From Lunularia cruciata (Eukaryota > Streptophyta > Marchantiopsida > Lunulariales > Lunulariaceae), in NCBI GenBank assembly GCA_948567375.1, contig OX419758.1:25115001-25179000 (forward strand): DNA of 64,000 nucleotides, read 5' to 3'. The notes under the pieces were generated by a model, which was not told the DNA's origin, ran no database searches, and was given only the letters and a program-made list of their open reading frames with translations. Position 1 is the first letter of the stretch. The number at the start of each line of letters is the position of its first letter. Position numbers and translations under genes: made by a program. Shown here in pieces: positions 1 through 11,074 of the stretch.

Positions 1-953
1 GATTTTTTATCTTCTAGACTAGTAGTAGGGCAAGAATGTGATGAATGATCTATTTTAATCTTCATCAACCATCTCCTAATTGTTGATTTTTTTCATTTAT
101 GTGAAGTTTAAGTACAATCTTTGTTAGGTCATGGTGACTCTTTTTATATAGACTATCTTAAATACTACTATTTTGATGAATGAATCCTTAGTAATTTTTG
201 TTTGTTATGGTTGTTTACATTTTGATTTACAATCATTTTTATTTCACTCTAATAGTGATAGGGATAATAATACGCAATCTAACCATGAATAATTTTTTAA
301 GTGGTGAAAAGGCAACCACATAAAACACATGAAGGATGGGAATACCACATCAAGCCAAACAAGGGAGAGACAAGCATCACCTAAAGTGATTGCTCTCATA
401 TGGATTGCATCATACAATGCTCTTTGTAGAGTAATGAACACATGCTGTCTAAAGTATGCTACAAAGTATGAGAGTGAGAGTGGTACCCCTTGGCAATAAG
501 ATCTCATACACTCCTTGGCAAATGTGTTAAACCCTGTGTCCAATGCTCCATATAGCTTCAAGGCTAGAGGAACAAAGAGGTAACCTTGTTGCATACCCCT
601 ATATTTGGAGACCTTGCATGTTATTGCTTTGCTCATCCAAGAGGATGAGTAATCACTCCCTCCAAAACTAAATTATGCATAGGGTCTGTAACCACAAAAA
701 TTTGCCATTATCACCTACTCAACTCAGACCAAGTATAAGTCTACTCTAACAAGTGTTATCTGCAAAGAATATGAATGCTCCCTTCAAGCAAGGTATCCAT
801 TCTCATGTGCCATAGCAAATACTATGTCCCAAATGGCATCATGGGTAGCTATCTTCTATATTCCAAAAGGACACCATGTCATATGAACCGCTACTGCATC
901 TAGTGTAGAACCACACTCACAAGTGAGTAATGAAGATGCAGATAGGGTGGGCC

Positions 954-1654
954 TGTAATACCCATTTGTGCATGTGTGTGGTATTATGATATTTAGCTTA
1001 ATATTATAGATACTTGAGAGATATTATTTATATAGAGATAAAGTATTGTTCCTTTATCTTTATACATTATTCATGATTAGCTAAATTTATTCATAGCTAA
1101 GATAGAGGGGACCTTACTTTAGAGGAAGTGGAAAAGATGAGCACCACTATTTTGGATTCTAGTGTGTTGACTTGATATTATTCCTAGTTGTTTGGCTTTG
1201 AGAAAAGAATTGAGAACTCTTTGGCCCACAAGCCTTTTTGTTTTGGATTCTTCTCTAGTCCAAGGATAGCCCATGTGGAGGAATCCTTGACTTAGTAGTT
1301 GGGTCAAGATAAGATCACATACTTAGTGGAATATACCCATGTGGATGGATATTCCTTTATAGTTTTTGACTTTACTTGAATTTTAGCCTAGTTACTTGAG
1401 TTGATATGGTAAATAGTAAATTTAGTGCATAACTATTTCACAAGTATATAAACTAGGGGTGTAGAGGTACTCATCATCCTTTCATTTGCAACTATCTCTC
1501 TCATTGAGTTCTCTAGTGAGCAATATCTTGAGTCTTTGAGTGTTAGCCTTGGAGGAGTATGATGGAGTTGGGGTTCTTTGCCTTCTTAGTCCATGGTGCA
1601 CTACCATAATAGCCATCAGAGGTTCATCTTGAGTGAGAGACAAGCCGGTTCACC
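954..1654 (+). mobile_element. Solo LTR, family D
   Basis: A block of about 700 bp begins TGTAATACCC and ends near GGTTCACC. It matches the block at 24532-25210 almost throughout, including the 'gagcaccactattttgga' stretch. R1 sequence resumes on both sides when compared with R1 copy C, so this is an insertion. Flanks GGCC and GACC may be a mutated 4-bp target duplication; the intact partner copy has GTAC on both sides. No internal region follows, so it is a solo LTR. Decayed 3' halves of the same LTR precede the gag-like DNA at 41.1 and 44.1 kb. Confidence 0.8.
1445..1453 (+). promoter_or_regulatory. TATA box in family D LTR
   Basis: TATATAAAC lies about 200 bp before the LTR 3' end. The same box is kept in the other copy at 24999-25006. 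It is the likely U3 promoter of this LTR family. Confidence 0.5.
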
Positions 1655-2007
1655 GACCAACCTCATTGCTATAGAGAAGGTGGCTAGTGCGAGTTGAAAT
1701 GACCTAATGGATGGTTGAGCTAGGATCCAAGAGCTTGCACCCTTGCTGGAGCAAGAGCAAAGACATGCTCTAGTGGCCTGAGGAATGGACAAGTCAACTA
1801 AGAGAGAATGTAGCATATGCTTATATTGTCATTTTGTCAAGGAAGATTACAAAATTTTGGTCCAATTTGATGGTGGTGAAGCAAAGGATGGAAGGTCCTG
1901 TTGTGCACGTGAGTATAGACCATCTCTTGTATTTTGAAAGAACACTTGGAGAGAAATGGACCACTCCTCCATCTTGGTCACATATATCTCCACAATTGGC
2001 CTATCAA

Positions 2008-2450
2008 TGTATTACCATTAGTTAGATATATTATCAAAAGGTGAAGATTGGCTTGATAATATCTCAAAGGATATTATATATGATGGTCCGAGTAGATAAG
2101 ACAAAGGTGTCACCAAAAGAGTATTTCCACTTATAAGGTAGAGGTTGTTGTGTTCTCCCATGTTCTTCTTGTCAAGAGCTTTCCAATTGTATCTCAACCA
2201 TGTTGTTTTAAGCTTCCTATAAGAATATCCCCAAAGATTTTCTCTAGTCAAACTTGTTTGACCAACTAGATAAGACAAGGATTGACATGTCACCCATCCA
2301 TGCAACTATTCTAAGGGCTGAGCTCCTTTTGAGAGGATACTCTTTGCTATATAATAAAGACAAGGTGCTCCTTTGGGGATTCGGAATATTGAGGGCTAAA
2401 GCCTTGTGTTTCTTCTCTTGTCAGGGTTCTCCTATCCTCGGGCCATTACA
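2008..2450 (+). mobile_element. Solo LTR, family A, TSD ATCAA
   Basis: The element runs from TGTATTACC to CCATTACA and is flanked by a perfect 5-bp duplication ATCAA (2003-2007 and 2451-2455). The empty site is visible in R1 copy C near 50985-50995, where the sequence continues without it. It shares the family A body: the 'caccaaaagag' block, 'gttgaccaac', and the TATATAATAAAG box near 2349. It is shorter than other family A LTRs (443 bp against about 600-950). Confidence 0.88.
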
Positions 2451-2739
2451 ATCAACAAGCACAAAATGGGAGGAAAGTAGGGGTGCCGAGGGAGCCCAAC
2501 TACCCAAAAATGCTATAAGTGTCATCTCCTCTATAGATAATAGGCGTACCTCTCTGCACAAGCTTGGTAGAGATGTCTATCTAACCTGCCAAATCCCTTG
2601 TCACATACTCCAATGTCTCTTGTCCGATGATATCACTAAAGTAAGGTTATGCAATAATGGATTCATCATTATTGATAGGATCTCATGCTCAACCAAAATC
2701 ATTACAATGAGTTTTATTTTAAGACAAGGAAATTGAATC

Positions 2740-4880
2740 TTTTTCAAAGCCAAAGCCAAGATTCCAAGAATAATAAAGAAACATTTTATTTGAGAGTGAG
2801 TAATATTTGTATACCATCTACATATAAGATGCCATCACATTTATCAGTCAGCTTGGAGGCTTAAGGATCACAAAATTATTGCAAGATATCAAATGGATAC
2901 ATTTCAAAATGTTATAGTCCAAATAAATTATTTCTTGCAAACATTTCAAATCCTAACATCCTATTGTAAGTGTTAGAAAAATTTGTGCTCTCTATCCAAT
3001 ACAATAAAGATGATAAAGGAATAGATTATAAGTAGTATTTAATTCAAAAAAATTTAGACATAAAATAATTGTAGAAATAAAATGAATCTCAAAAACTATC
3101 CTTACCATAAGTTTGATAAAGTATACCTATAGATTCTAAAGACCTTCTTATTATCATTTTAAAATGTACCTTATTTTATTTTTAAAATTATATTATATAA
3201 TCAAGTGAAAAATGTAAAGTAATTATTACATATTACAATATCAATAGTATATATAGTAATCCATATTCTATATAATACTTTAAATTTATCATTTTGTTCT
3301 GAAATATATACAAAAAATTGTATAATAAATGTAAAAATTTTGTGTTCAGTCAATAAGATAAAACATAAGCTACATGTACAAATTGGGATATTTAACTTAC
3401 AAAGATCCATACCTATATGTTTGTAATAATATCTTGGATATTGAACTGAAATTTTGGATAGTCCATGATACAAGATAATACACAATCTCCATATTTATAA
3501 GTTCTCACAGTTAATAATACTATTATGGGATATATTAATATCTATAATTAAAAATCTAGCATATTCTCATGTGCATTTTGTTAAGTATACATCATACATC
3601 TCCATCTATAGCAAGTGCAAATCTCTATATATAGTTTGGACAACTTGATGAATTACACATTTCTAATTTTAGATGCAATTCATGCTTGGATACTAAGTGA
3701 ATAATTTAGGTGCTTCATACTAACTGCAATAAATTCATTTTTCCAATTTTTCATAGGTAAGACCAATACAATGTAAATTTTTCCATAATTATTATGCGAG
3801 TAGTCAACATCGTTCATTGTAATACTTCATGTGATCAATGTTGATGTGGATTGCATAAGAATTTCATTTAGGAATTCATATTGGTCTTTATTGAAACTTA
3901 ATCAAGACTCTAATTGTCTTTGCAATAAAAAGTATAAGAATAAGGATTCAAAATCCTAAAATGTGCCAAAAGTTTCTTAACAATATATAGACAAGTAAAC
4001 AAACCAATAGCTAAAACAACACATCTAGAACAAGGAAGGGGAGTAGAACTATAACAACTAACTTAAAATAGTCAAAATCCCTGTTGATTACCTATCTAAA
4101 TCCAATTTTTTTATCTGAATTTGAGTAAAGGAGTGATGTTAACTTCAATATTCGTAGTGTCAACAAAGCTACTTAGGCTCAAATAAGTCCACGGTTAGTT
4201 TAAGCAAGATATTTTGGACTTTTATTACCCTTAACAGGGCTAGTATAATTGAAGCTAAATTATAGTTTAAGTTAGGTTATTTGAATCTTAATAAGAAAAA
4301 AATTATTTTTGACATATTTGTAATATTCCATATAATTATGGTTCTCTAAGGTTCACTAACTATATAATACCTATATAAATATTATATTTTTAGGACTTAA
4401 ATTGCTTTATTGATCTTACCTCATATACAACCAATCTATTAGCACTTCCTCACAAAATTATTTATCTAATACTGATTATCTAATATCTGTCTACTTGCAA
4501 GTAATAGACTTTCTTTGTTCCAAGTGTTGACATATCATGGTTAATTCTGTAAAGGATATGAAAAATCCAAATTTGGAATTGAAATATTCCTAATGAAAAT
4601 TCAAAATTCCAATTTCAAAGTTTGAGTATAATTTTTTAATCAGATATTGAATTCTAAAATCAGAATATTCATTTCCTATATGCCAAAAAATTAACTTTAG
4701 AATTCAAATTCTAGAAATTTGTATATTATATAAATTATAAATAATAATAAAATTGATATAAAAATACTAAATTAAATTACTGTAATATCTGATTAAATAA
4801 CTGATCCACACACTTTTTATTTTATTTTTTCAATTCTTTCCAAGTTTGTTATTGTTCATGGATTATGGATGGAGAAACTT
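2740..4880. other. AT-rich DNA, no gene seen
   Basis: This stretch is AT-rich with frequent stops in all frames. I see no domain, RNA gene or complete transposon. A minus-strand open stretch at 3201-3485 codes for hydrophobic, low-complexity sequence and looks like chance. A short poly-A-rich tract sits at 4889-4910. Confidence 0.6.
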
Positions 4881-4911
4881 CTTGTTTAGAAAAAAAAAAA
4901 AACAAAAAAAG

Positions 4912-6160
4912 AAGGTGTTGGTAGCTCCATTGTCTTCTTCAAAATCTTTGTGAAAGGTTCTTGCCTAATGATAAAACATGTTTGCACAATTCAATAGCTC
5001 CCCACTTGCATATGTAGTGGAAAAAGACCACTTGACTGCTTGTCAAGTAAATTCTTGTTTATGTTTGAACAACTTCACAATGGCTTCCACAATTGCTCTT
5101 TGGGCTAGATCCTTATAACTCCCTACTTGGAAGAAATTAGGCCAAACTAGAAATAATCTTGGGGGTGGCATAGAACTTGAACCCAAATAATTTTGGCCAG
5201 AAGTGAAACACCACTGTAGTACTTTGGCCTATAAGACCTTTTTCTTGGATCCCACTGCACCCAAATTTTGTACATACATGTGAATGCACCGCCACTTGGT
5301 TAAAGAACTACACCTGGGGACCATTTGCATCAAGAAGGACTGTTTGCATTTGGCAAAGACCTTACATGAATAAAGGGGTTGTTTGTGAAATATTTGCATG
5401 TGTGAAGTTCTTCATACCAATTGCAAGACAAGTATGGTATCTCAAAGCATAATCTATATTGAGTTTTGAGCGTAGCTAGAATTTTCCTAAGTCTTCCAAC
5501 CTTTGCAGTAATTTTTAGCTCCCAATCTACTCATGTCTATCTTTGTTTTCCAAGTCTTCCTTTAAAAGACAAGATGATATTCATCCAAAAACCTATGAAA
5601 AAGATCCTCAAAGCCATACTCAAAAACCCTATGGTCAATAAGTGGCTGATGTATTGTAGGAGCAAGGTAATCCAGAGCATGCATTTAGGCCTTTTACTCT
5701 CAAATTGGGAGTTGAGTGATTTTGATGTGATCCATGAGTTGAAGGGGAAGAGGAGAAAACCTCATGGATCTTGAAGGAATTCCTTGGATCAAAGATTTGG
5801 ACCAAAGAAAATTGGAAGACTATACTTGGAGTAGATGCAAGCAACCCAAGGGCTATGATAATTGACAAAGAGTACTCTAATAAGTGCTTGACAAAAAACA
5901 TAAAGGCCATCTTTGCAAAGAAGTGCAAAAAGAATAATGGATGCCAAGTAGGTAGTTATAAAGATCTAGCCTAAAGAGCAATTGTGGAGGCCATTATGAA
6001 GTTTTTCAAAAATAAACAAAGAACTTACTTGACAAAAAATCAAGTGGTCTTCTTCCACAACATGTACAAGGGAGAACTATTGAATTGGGCAAACATGTTT
6101 TATCATTAGGCAAGAACCTTTCACAAAATTTGTGAAGAAAACATTGAAATTATCTACTTG
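4912..6160. repeat. Large inverted repeat (about 220-bp arms)
   Basis: The left arm, about 4912-5137, is the reverse complement of the right arm, about 5943-6160, with scattered mismatches and small indels. Both contain the same stretch around 'aacatgttttatcatt' and 'gatctagcc', in opposite orientation. The arms are separated by about 800 bp. The right arm is the 3' end of the broken ORF at 5580-6166, so the left arm is an inverted partial copy of that ORF. Confidence 0.8.
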
Positions 6161-6166
6161 GCACTT
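5580..6166 (+). pseudogene. Broken ORF, unrecognised, repeat-associated
   Basis: I do not recognise this protein. The reading frame runs from about 5580 to 5774 (K/L-rich, then 'WELSDFDVIHELKGKRRK'). It then needs a shift into the frame of 5771-5974, which includes 'LGVDASNPRA', 'IFAKKCKKNNGCQVGSYKD' and then a stop. The same frame continues after the stop to about 6166 with 'AIVEAIMKFFK' and 'LTKNQVVFFHNMYKGELLNW'. The consistent protein-like texture across the shift and stops indicates a decayed coding sequence. It is cut off at about 6170 by the LTR of element A1. Its last 220 bp recur inverted at 4912-5137. It could be a transposon accessory ORF or a captured host gene. Confidence 0.5.
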
Positions 6167-6169
6167 CAT

Positions 6170-6768
6170 AATAGGATTCCAAGGATAGTAGAACCTCCAA
6201 GAGAAACATAAGAGAAGAAACATAAAGCTTTAGCTCTCAATAATCTGATGTCCCAAATGAGCACCTTGTCTTTGTTATATAGCAAAGAGGATCCCCTCAA
6301 AGAAAGCTCCACCCTTGGACTAGATACATGGATTGGTGACATGTCAGCAAGCTCCACCCTTAGATTAGTTGTATGGATGGATGAGATATTGGTCCTTGTC
6401 CTATTTGGTTGGTCAAACAAGTTTCATCTGAGTGAATCTTTAGGGAATCTTCCTATAGGAAGCTCTGAGTAGCATAGATGAGGTACCACTTGAATGCTCT
6501 CAATGAGACAAATTGTGGAGGAGAAGCCAAGATTTTTCCCTACAAGTGGGAGTAATTGGGAAATTTTCAAGGCCTAATTCATCCATTTAGGCCTCTAAAA
6601 TTGGCTCTAAAGTTTTTTTGGGTGTTTTCATCTCCTACACTATTTGTGGAAGTACTCTTTTGGTAACACCTCTATCTGATCTACTTAGTCCATCATATAT
6701 AAAATCCTTCTAGATGTTACCAAGCCAATTTCCACCTTTAGATAATATGTTTAGTTGATGGTATTACA
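6170..6768 (-). mobile_element. 3' LTR of element A1 (family A)
   Basis: On the minus strand it starts TGTAATACC (ending at 6768) and carries the family A blocks seen in the plus-strand solo LTRs at 2008, 9101, 20307 and 42753. The low end near 6170 is degenerate, so that boundary is approximate. The LTR interrupts the ORF remnant ending at 6166. Confidence 0.75.
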
Positions 6769-6784
6769 AACCTCTCCCTTTTAA
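6769..6784 (-). other. Polypurine tract of element A1
   Basis: On the minus strand AAAAGGGAGAGG lies directly before the LTR start, the usual site of plus-strand priming. A2 has the similar purine-rich TGGAGAGG at the same place (47754-47768). Confidence 0.55.
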
Positions 6785-6789
6785 GATGC

Positions 6790-7019
6790 AAGGTCCTTGT
6801 TGCAAAGCTGTTGCTCAAAAAAATACACTAACACATGTGCATGGGTCACGTTGGCTAGTGGTTCCCATGTTGCCTCATACAATGGGTAAACTTTGGAATG
6901 TATAAGTTATTCTACACATGGATGGCGGGTACCATGGATGCATTTTTGGAGAATGCATTTGACTTCAAATTTCTCCGTGCCATCAATGAGTGTTAGACAA
7001 GGTCTAACTTCTTGTATGG
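6790..7019 (-). pseudogene. Chromodomain, 3' end of A1 pol
   Basis: Minus-strand translation gives a recognisable chromodomain: 'LIDGTEKFEVKCILQK' followed, after a stop, by 'LYEATWEPLANVTH'. Chromodomains at the integrase C-terminus define chromoviruses and are thought to guide insertion to marked chromatin. Here a nonsense codon splits it. The equivalent in A2 (47765-48034) is open. The sequence stops at 7019, where the family C LTR is inserted, and the upstream part resumes at 9978. Confidence 0.65.
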
Positions 7020-9977
7020 TGTTGTAACCTTCATTTCTCTCTTGGGAACACAAGGTGCTAGTTGTGGAATTTATAAATCAAAGTTTGTGCATAGATTTGT
7101 CATTACTAGTCTAAGCACATGTGTTGCCGATCATTGGAACCTTTCACTCTTGCTTCTAGTATTCCTTCTACCGGGTAGGGGAGTAACGGGCAACCTAACC
7201 TATCATCCCAACACACATTCCTAATTTACTAGCCATCACTTCTAGCATAACCAAGGAGAAAAATATAGCACACCTAGAAGGAAGGAACCTAAGTGCAATA
7301 TCCGGACACCAATCCAAGCCAGTTGGGCATACAAACAAGCATGCAAGCACAAAGAGGATCCAATCACAAGAATTCAACAATAACTCTCCGTGTTTTTTTT
7401 TGGAAATGAGTTTTAGAGCCTTTATGCTCTGTCCTCAAGCTAATTTCAATCTGTACTCCAAGCTTCCTCCAATATGTACTCCAGATTTCAACCAATTTCT
7501 AATCCAAGTGGGGAAATTCTATATTTTGTTTACAAGGAAAACTCTATGAAACTCATATGTATATAAATTTTCTTTATGACTTAAATTCAAGTGTTCTAGA
7601 TTTCAATGGAAAGCTTGTGAGATAAGATTTCTAATGATATGAAAGAATCCACAATATGATGACCAAAGGCCCCTTGATGAGGTCTCCAATTTAGCCAACT
7701 TTTGGAGATTTGCACGCCAATTTCAAAATCCCAAGTAAGGGTTTGCTCTTGGGTCTTGGAAATTTCTACCAGATTTCTAGATCGGAAATTCATAAAGTTC
7801 TCAAAGCCACTTTATTAACCTAAAATCTTTAATCATGGTCACAAAAATAGAAGAGTTGGCATTTAGTAGTGATTTAAGAAAAAAATGCTCCTATTGAGCT
7901 TACGACAATATTTTCAATGGAACTTATAACATCATTTCTCACACTCTATGAAATTTGATCCAACCAAATTTTCCACAATAGCTTTTTGTACTCTTTTATA
8001 AATCCTTGCAAAGTTTTATGGCTCAATCCAATCCAAATCTCTAGATATGGATCAATTCTTGAGTTGGGCTAACTTTGGAGCTCTACAGACCCAAGTATGC
8101 TTGATCCAAGATCTTGCACTCTCTAATTAATAAATTCATATGAAACCTTTTTACAATTATGCAAGACACTAACCACCAACAATGCTTAAAATTTTCATAG
8201 CTTGATTCAAACCATAGTTTGAGAAGCAATCAAAACCCCAAACATGCTCATAATCTTCTACTCCATAATTTAATCTCTAGTGCTCCAACTTCAAATGAGC
8301 AGATCTAATTCAAAATTGACTCAAAACTAAAATCTATTAAGCTTAATATAGTGAAAATTTTATCAGTTCACTAATCCTAGCAACAGATTATGAAAAGATA
8401 TGACATAACTCTAAAAATTCTCTTGTTTGCTAATCTAAGTGAGAATTCAATCCCCTTTGCTTCAATTGACTCTAATCCACTCAAAATCTACTCATTTTCC
8501 TTGGTTTTTTTCTTTGAATTGTAGCGTGTCAACTCTTCTCTCAAACCATAGTCTTTTATCTCCAAATGCCCAATTGTGATTCCTTCAATCCTTGATTCTC
8601 CTATTGGGACCCAAACTGTTGCAAATTTTCCATTTAACCTCTTCACTTTTTGACAAATGGACCCCACAACTCCACCTTGAAGCTCATGAATGAATTTAAA
8701 TCCTTCTTATAAGAGCAAATAAATTGTTAAATCCCAAACTTGCTCATAAATAAGCACTAGAATGATGACAAGATCTGGGTTTTCCATCACCGACTCCATG
8801 AATGCTACCGATCTAGTCACGTAACCCATCAGGGTGTAGACTCTAAAGCTTGATGATAAAAGGATTTGGAAGTGGTAAATTAGGAGCATGGGACATCTCC
8901 TACTCAAATGCTTCCTTTGGTGCTATGGCGTCCATGTTCTGCTCAACTCTCACTCTCAACATCCTCCTCCCACTCGAGACTCCTAAAATTGAAAACACAC
9001 CTTTCTCACAACTCTCCACCACCTATATACAACAGAGCCCTTGAAAAAAAGGATAAGATCATACTCCACATGGCCAATCACTTAAATGCACATAGATTCT
9101 TGTAATACTAATAGGTAGATAGATGATCTAGAGATGAAATTTGGTTTGGTAACATCTAGAAGGATGTTATGCATGGGACTAAGTAGATAAGATAGAGATA
9201 TCACCAAAAGAGTACTTCTACTAATAAACCAAAAACCGAAACATGCTTGGAAACTTTAGAATCAATAGCTAGGCATATGATCTAGAGGTGAAACTTAGGG
9301 TGGTGACATCTGGAAGGATGTCCCACATGATGGAGAACATAGATCAGATAGAGGTATCACCAAAAGAGCACTTCTACTAATAGGGCAGAAGCCAAAATAG
9401 GCCTGAAAACTTAAGAGGTAATTTCAAAAGCCTAAACGGATGAATTAGGCCTTGAAATGTGTAGACTCCTCTCCCCCCTTTCATATGGAGGAAATTTTGG
9501 CCTTCCTTCCCTTTGGTTTGTCTCATTGAGAGCTTTACAATGGTATCTCACCCACGTGATTTTGAGATTCTTACAAGAAGATTCCCTAAAAGATTCCCTT
9601 TGGTCAAAATCTGTTTGACCAACCAGATAGGACCAGGACCAACATGTCACACATCCAAGCAGGTAATCTAAGGGTGGATTTTTCTGACAGGTCATCTATC
9701 CATGTACCTAATCCTATGGTGGAGCTTCCTTGGAGGAGATACTCTTTGGGTATATAATAAAGAGAAGGTGCTCCTTTGGGGCATCAAAGGATTGAGTGTG
9801 AAATTTATGTTTTCTCTTTTGGATTTTTCTTGAAGAGTTCTCTTGTCCTTGGAGAATTACAATTGCTCACATGGAAATAACTCAACTATGGGATCCTTCA
9901 TACAACCTACTCCATCTTTATGAAGATAAGCCACATCAATTTACTTTTTCATGGGCTATACAAACCACACCAGGACA
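7020..9977 (-). mobile_element. Solo LTR, family C, inserted in A1
   Basis: This block of about 2.2 kb (net of its own insert) is the reverse orientation of the 3' LTR of element C at 22349-25244. The 7020 end (TGTTGTAACC) matches the C LTR end near 25244. The 9977 end (reverse complement TGTCC) matches the C LTR start TGTCATG at 22349. A1 sequence stops at 7019 and resumes at 9978, with flanks TATGG and about ATTGG that may be a mutated target duplication. No coding part remains. The many short open frames inside are chance. Confidence 0.8.
9101..9861 (+). mobile_element. Solo LTR, family A, inserted in the C LTR
   Basis: It runs from TGTAATACT to GAATTACA. Family C LTR sequence continues across it: 'cacatagatt' before and 'gctcacatgg' after match the uninterrupted 19575-19600. 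Flanks ATTCT and ATTGC fit a 5-bp duplication with two changes. The body holds two tandem copies of a roughly 150-bp unit beginning at the 'gatctagag' block (about 9129 and 9280), then the common family A 3' half with the TATA box near 9751. Confidence 0.82.
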
Positions 9978-10631
9978 TTGGAAGGAAAGTGGGGCAATTG
10001 AGATGCATATCTGCATAGTAAGGAAGTATGAAACATTGCATGGATCTTCATGTGTGATGGTAGCTCGAGGTGATAGGCCATTATGCCAATTCAATGAAGG
10101 ATGGAAAAAGGCCCAATAAAACAAGGTCTGAGCTTACAAGAGCCAACTAACATGAGGTTGGTTGTGGATAGCCAGACTTGATCCTTAATGCTGATATCCA
10201 TGTGCCTATGATTTGCATGTGCTTATTTTTTCTATCAACTTTGGGTGATTTACAACTTGTGCTTGGCATTCTCCACACCCTATTGGATTTTAGAAACAAA
10301 ATTGTTGACAATGTGAGCCTTTGTAGCCATTGTATGGATCTTTACCAAGCTTGATGGTGTGAAACAGTGCTCACTATAGATGAGGAAGAATAGTGTGACC
10401 TATGTCAATATATTCATTGGATTGTTATTGGCAAATTCTACCAATGGAAGTAAAGTGTCCCACCTTTCTTGCTCCTCTAAGGTGAAGCACTAGAGCATGT
10501 CTTCAATAGTGCAATTAGCCTACTCTAGTTGTCCATTGGGTTGTGGATGGTATGTTGTGGACATGGCTAGTTTGGTTTTGAAGATACCAAAGAGTGTTCT
10601 CCAAAACAAACAAGTGAATTGAGTGCTTTGA
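9978..10631 (-). pseudogene. Integrase remnant of A1 (C-terminal part)
   Basis: The minus-strand frame near 10520-10631 reads 'LFWRTLFGIFKTKLAMS' and then 'TTYHPQPNGQLE', the part of the gypsy integrase core that ends in the catalytic Glu of the DDE triad. The lower part (9978-10260) aligns at DNA level with 48031-48250 of A2, which encodes the integrase C-terminal domain. Stops and frameshifts are present. The core continues beyond element B at 16280. Confidence 0.65.
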
Positions 10632-10738
10632 TTGGTTGTAGAAGACCAAATTTGAGGAGAGAAATAGGAGAATGGAAACTCACATTGGGACACTTGAATG
10701 AGTGAAAACTCCAAATGCCTAGCATGAGCTTTGGCTTT

Positions 10739-10750
10739 GGTATTTATAGG
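10739..10750 (-). promoter_or_regulatory. TATA box of element B LTR
   Basis: The minus-strand CCTATAAATACC lies 20 bp downstream of the nearest GAAGCTTC palindrome. An identical box is in the other LTR (about 15966-15977). It is the likely start signal for element transcription. Confidence 0.65.
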
Positions 10751-10769
10751 TAGCATACAAGGCCTTTGA

Positions 10770-10971
10770 GAAGCTTCTCAAGAAGCTTCCTCAAGCCGCT
10801 TTCTTAGAGTGCAAGCCAAGTTAACTAGGAAGCTTCTGAAGAAGCTTCCTTCTAGAAGCCGCCTACTTGGCGTGCAAGCTAAGCCAGTTGGAAGCTTCTA
10901 AAAGATTTCTTCTAGAAGCTACTTACTTGAGGTGCAAGCTAAGCTAGCCAAGAAGCTTCCCAAGAAGCTTC
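10770..10971 (-). promoter_or_regulatory. Cluster of seven GAAGCTTC (HSE-like) palindromes
   Basis: GAAGCTTC fits the heat-shock-element unit GAAnnTTC. Seven perfect copies lie in 202 bp, directly upstream of the TATA box on the minus strand. The ends of some copies extend the match with further GAA or TTC triplets (for example 'cttctagaag' near 10850). Heat-shock factor binding is an inference from the motif only; another palindrome-binding factor is possible. Confidence 0.5.
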
Positions 10972-11062
10972 CTAGATACTTTTGGAATATTCTAGGTTAA
11001 TTTGTCTTATGTGCTACTTCATAAGCCCGACTAACTTTGTCGCTAAACTCCAGATTGTTACA

Positions 11063-11074
11063 TATTCCCCCGCC
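11063..11074 (-). other. Polypurine tract of element B
   Basis: The minus-strand GGCGGGGGAATA abuts the 3' LTR. This is the position of the plus-strand primer in LTR elements. Confidence 0.7.

Larger units (their letters stand above)
300..2645 (+). repeat. Dispersed repeat R1, copy A (gag-like)
   Basis: This is the first of three copies of one dispersed repeat; the others are at about 30770-31990 and 46730-52600 (the last interrupted). The copies align along most of their length, for example the 'ccctccaaaact' block near 658 and near 50350. In the plus frame, the part at 1660-1990 reads like a retroelement gag with many stops. It includes a degenerate zinc-knuckle-like stretch (C-x2-C-x2-C-H) near 1808-1840, just before a K/E/D/Y-rich segment. 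The minus strand is also open at 244-636, but the pattern is shared with the repeat and I do not take it as a gene. The copy is cut by solo LTRs at 954-1654 and 2008-2450. The family is not recognised; a copia-like or other LTR element is possible. Confidence 0.6.
10637..11062 (-). mobile_element. 3' LTR of element B (426 bp)
   Basis: On the minus strand it begins TGTAACAATC and ends CTTCTACA. It has seven GAAGCTTC octamers starting at 10770, 10782, 10829, 10841, 10891, 10952 and 10964. Three of the spacings are exactly 12 bp. The TATA box is at 10739-10750. Confidence 0.9.

Noticed and set aside
244-636. 130-codon minus-strand ORF as a gene
   Set aside because: It lies in R1, is repeated in decayed form near 47000 and 31200, and has no domain; the R1 gag-like frame is on the other strand.
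8707-9105. Short ORFs in the family C LTRs (also 19341-19655 and 22392-22947)
   Set aside because: The frames are not conserved between the LTR copies.
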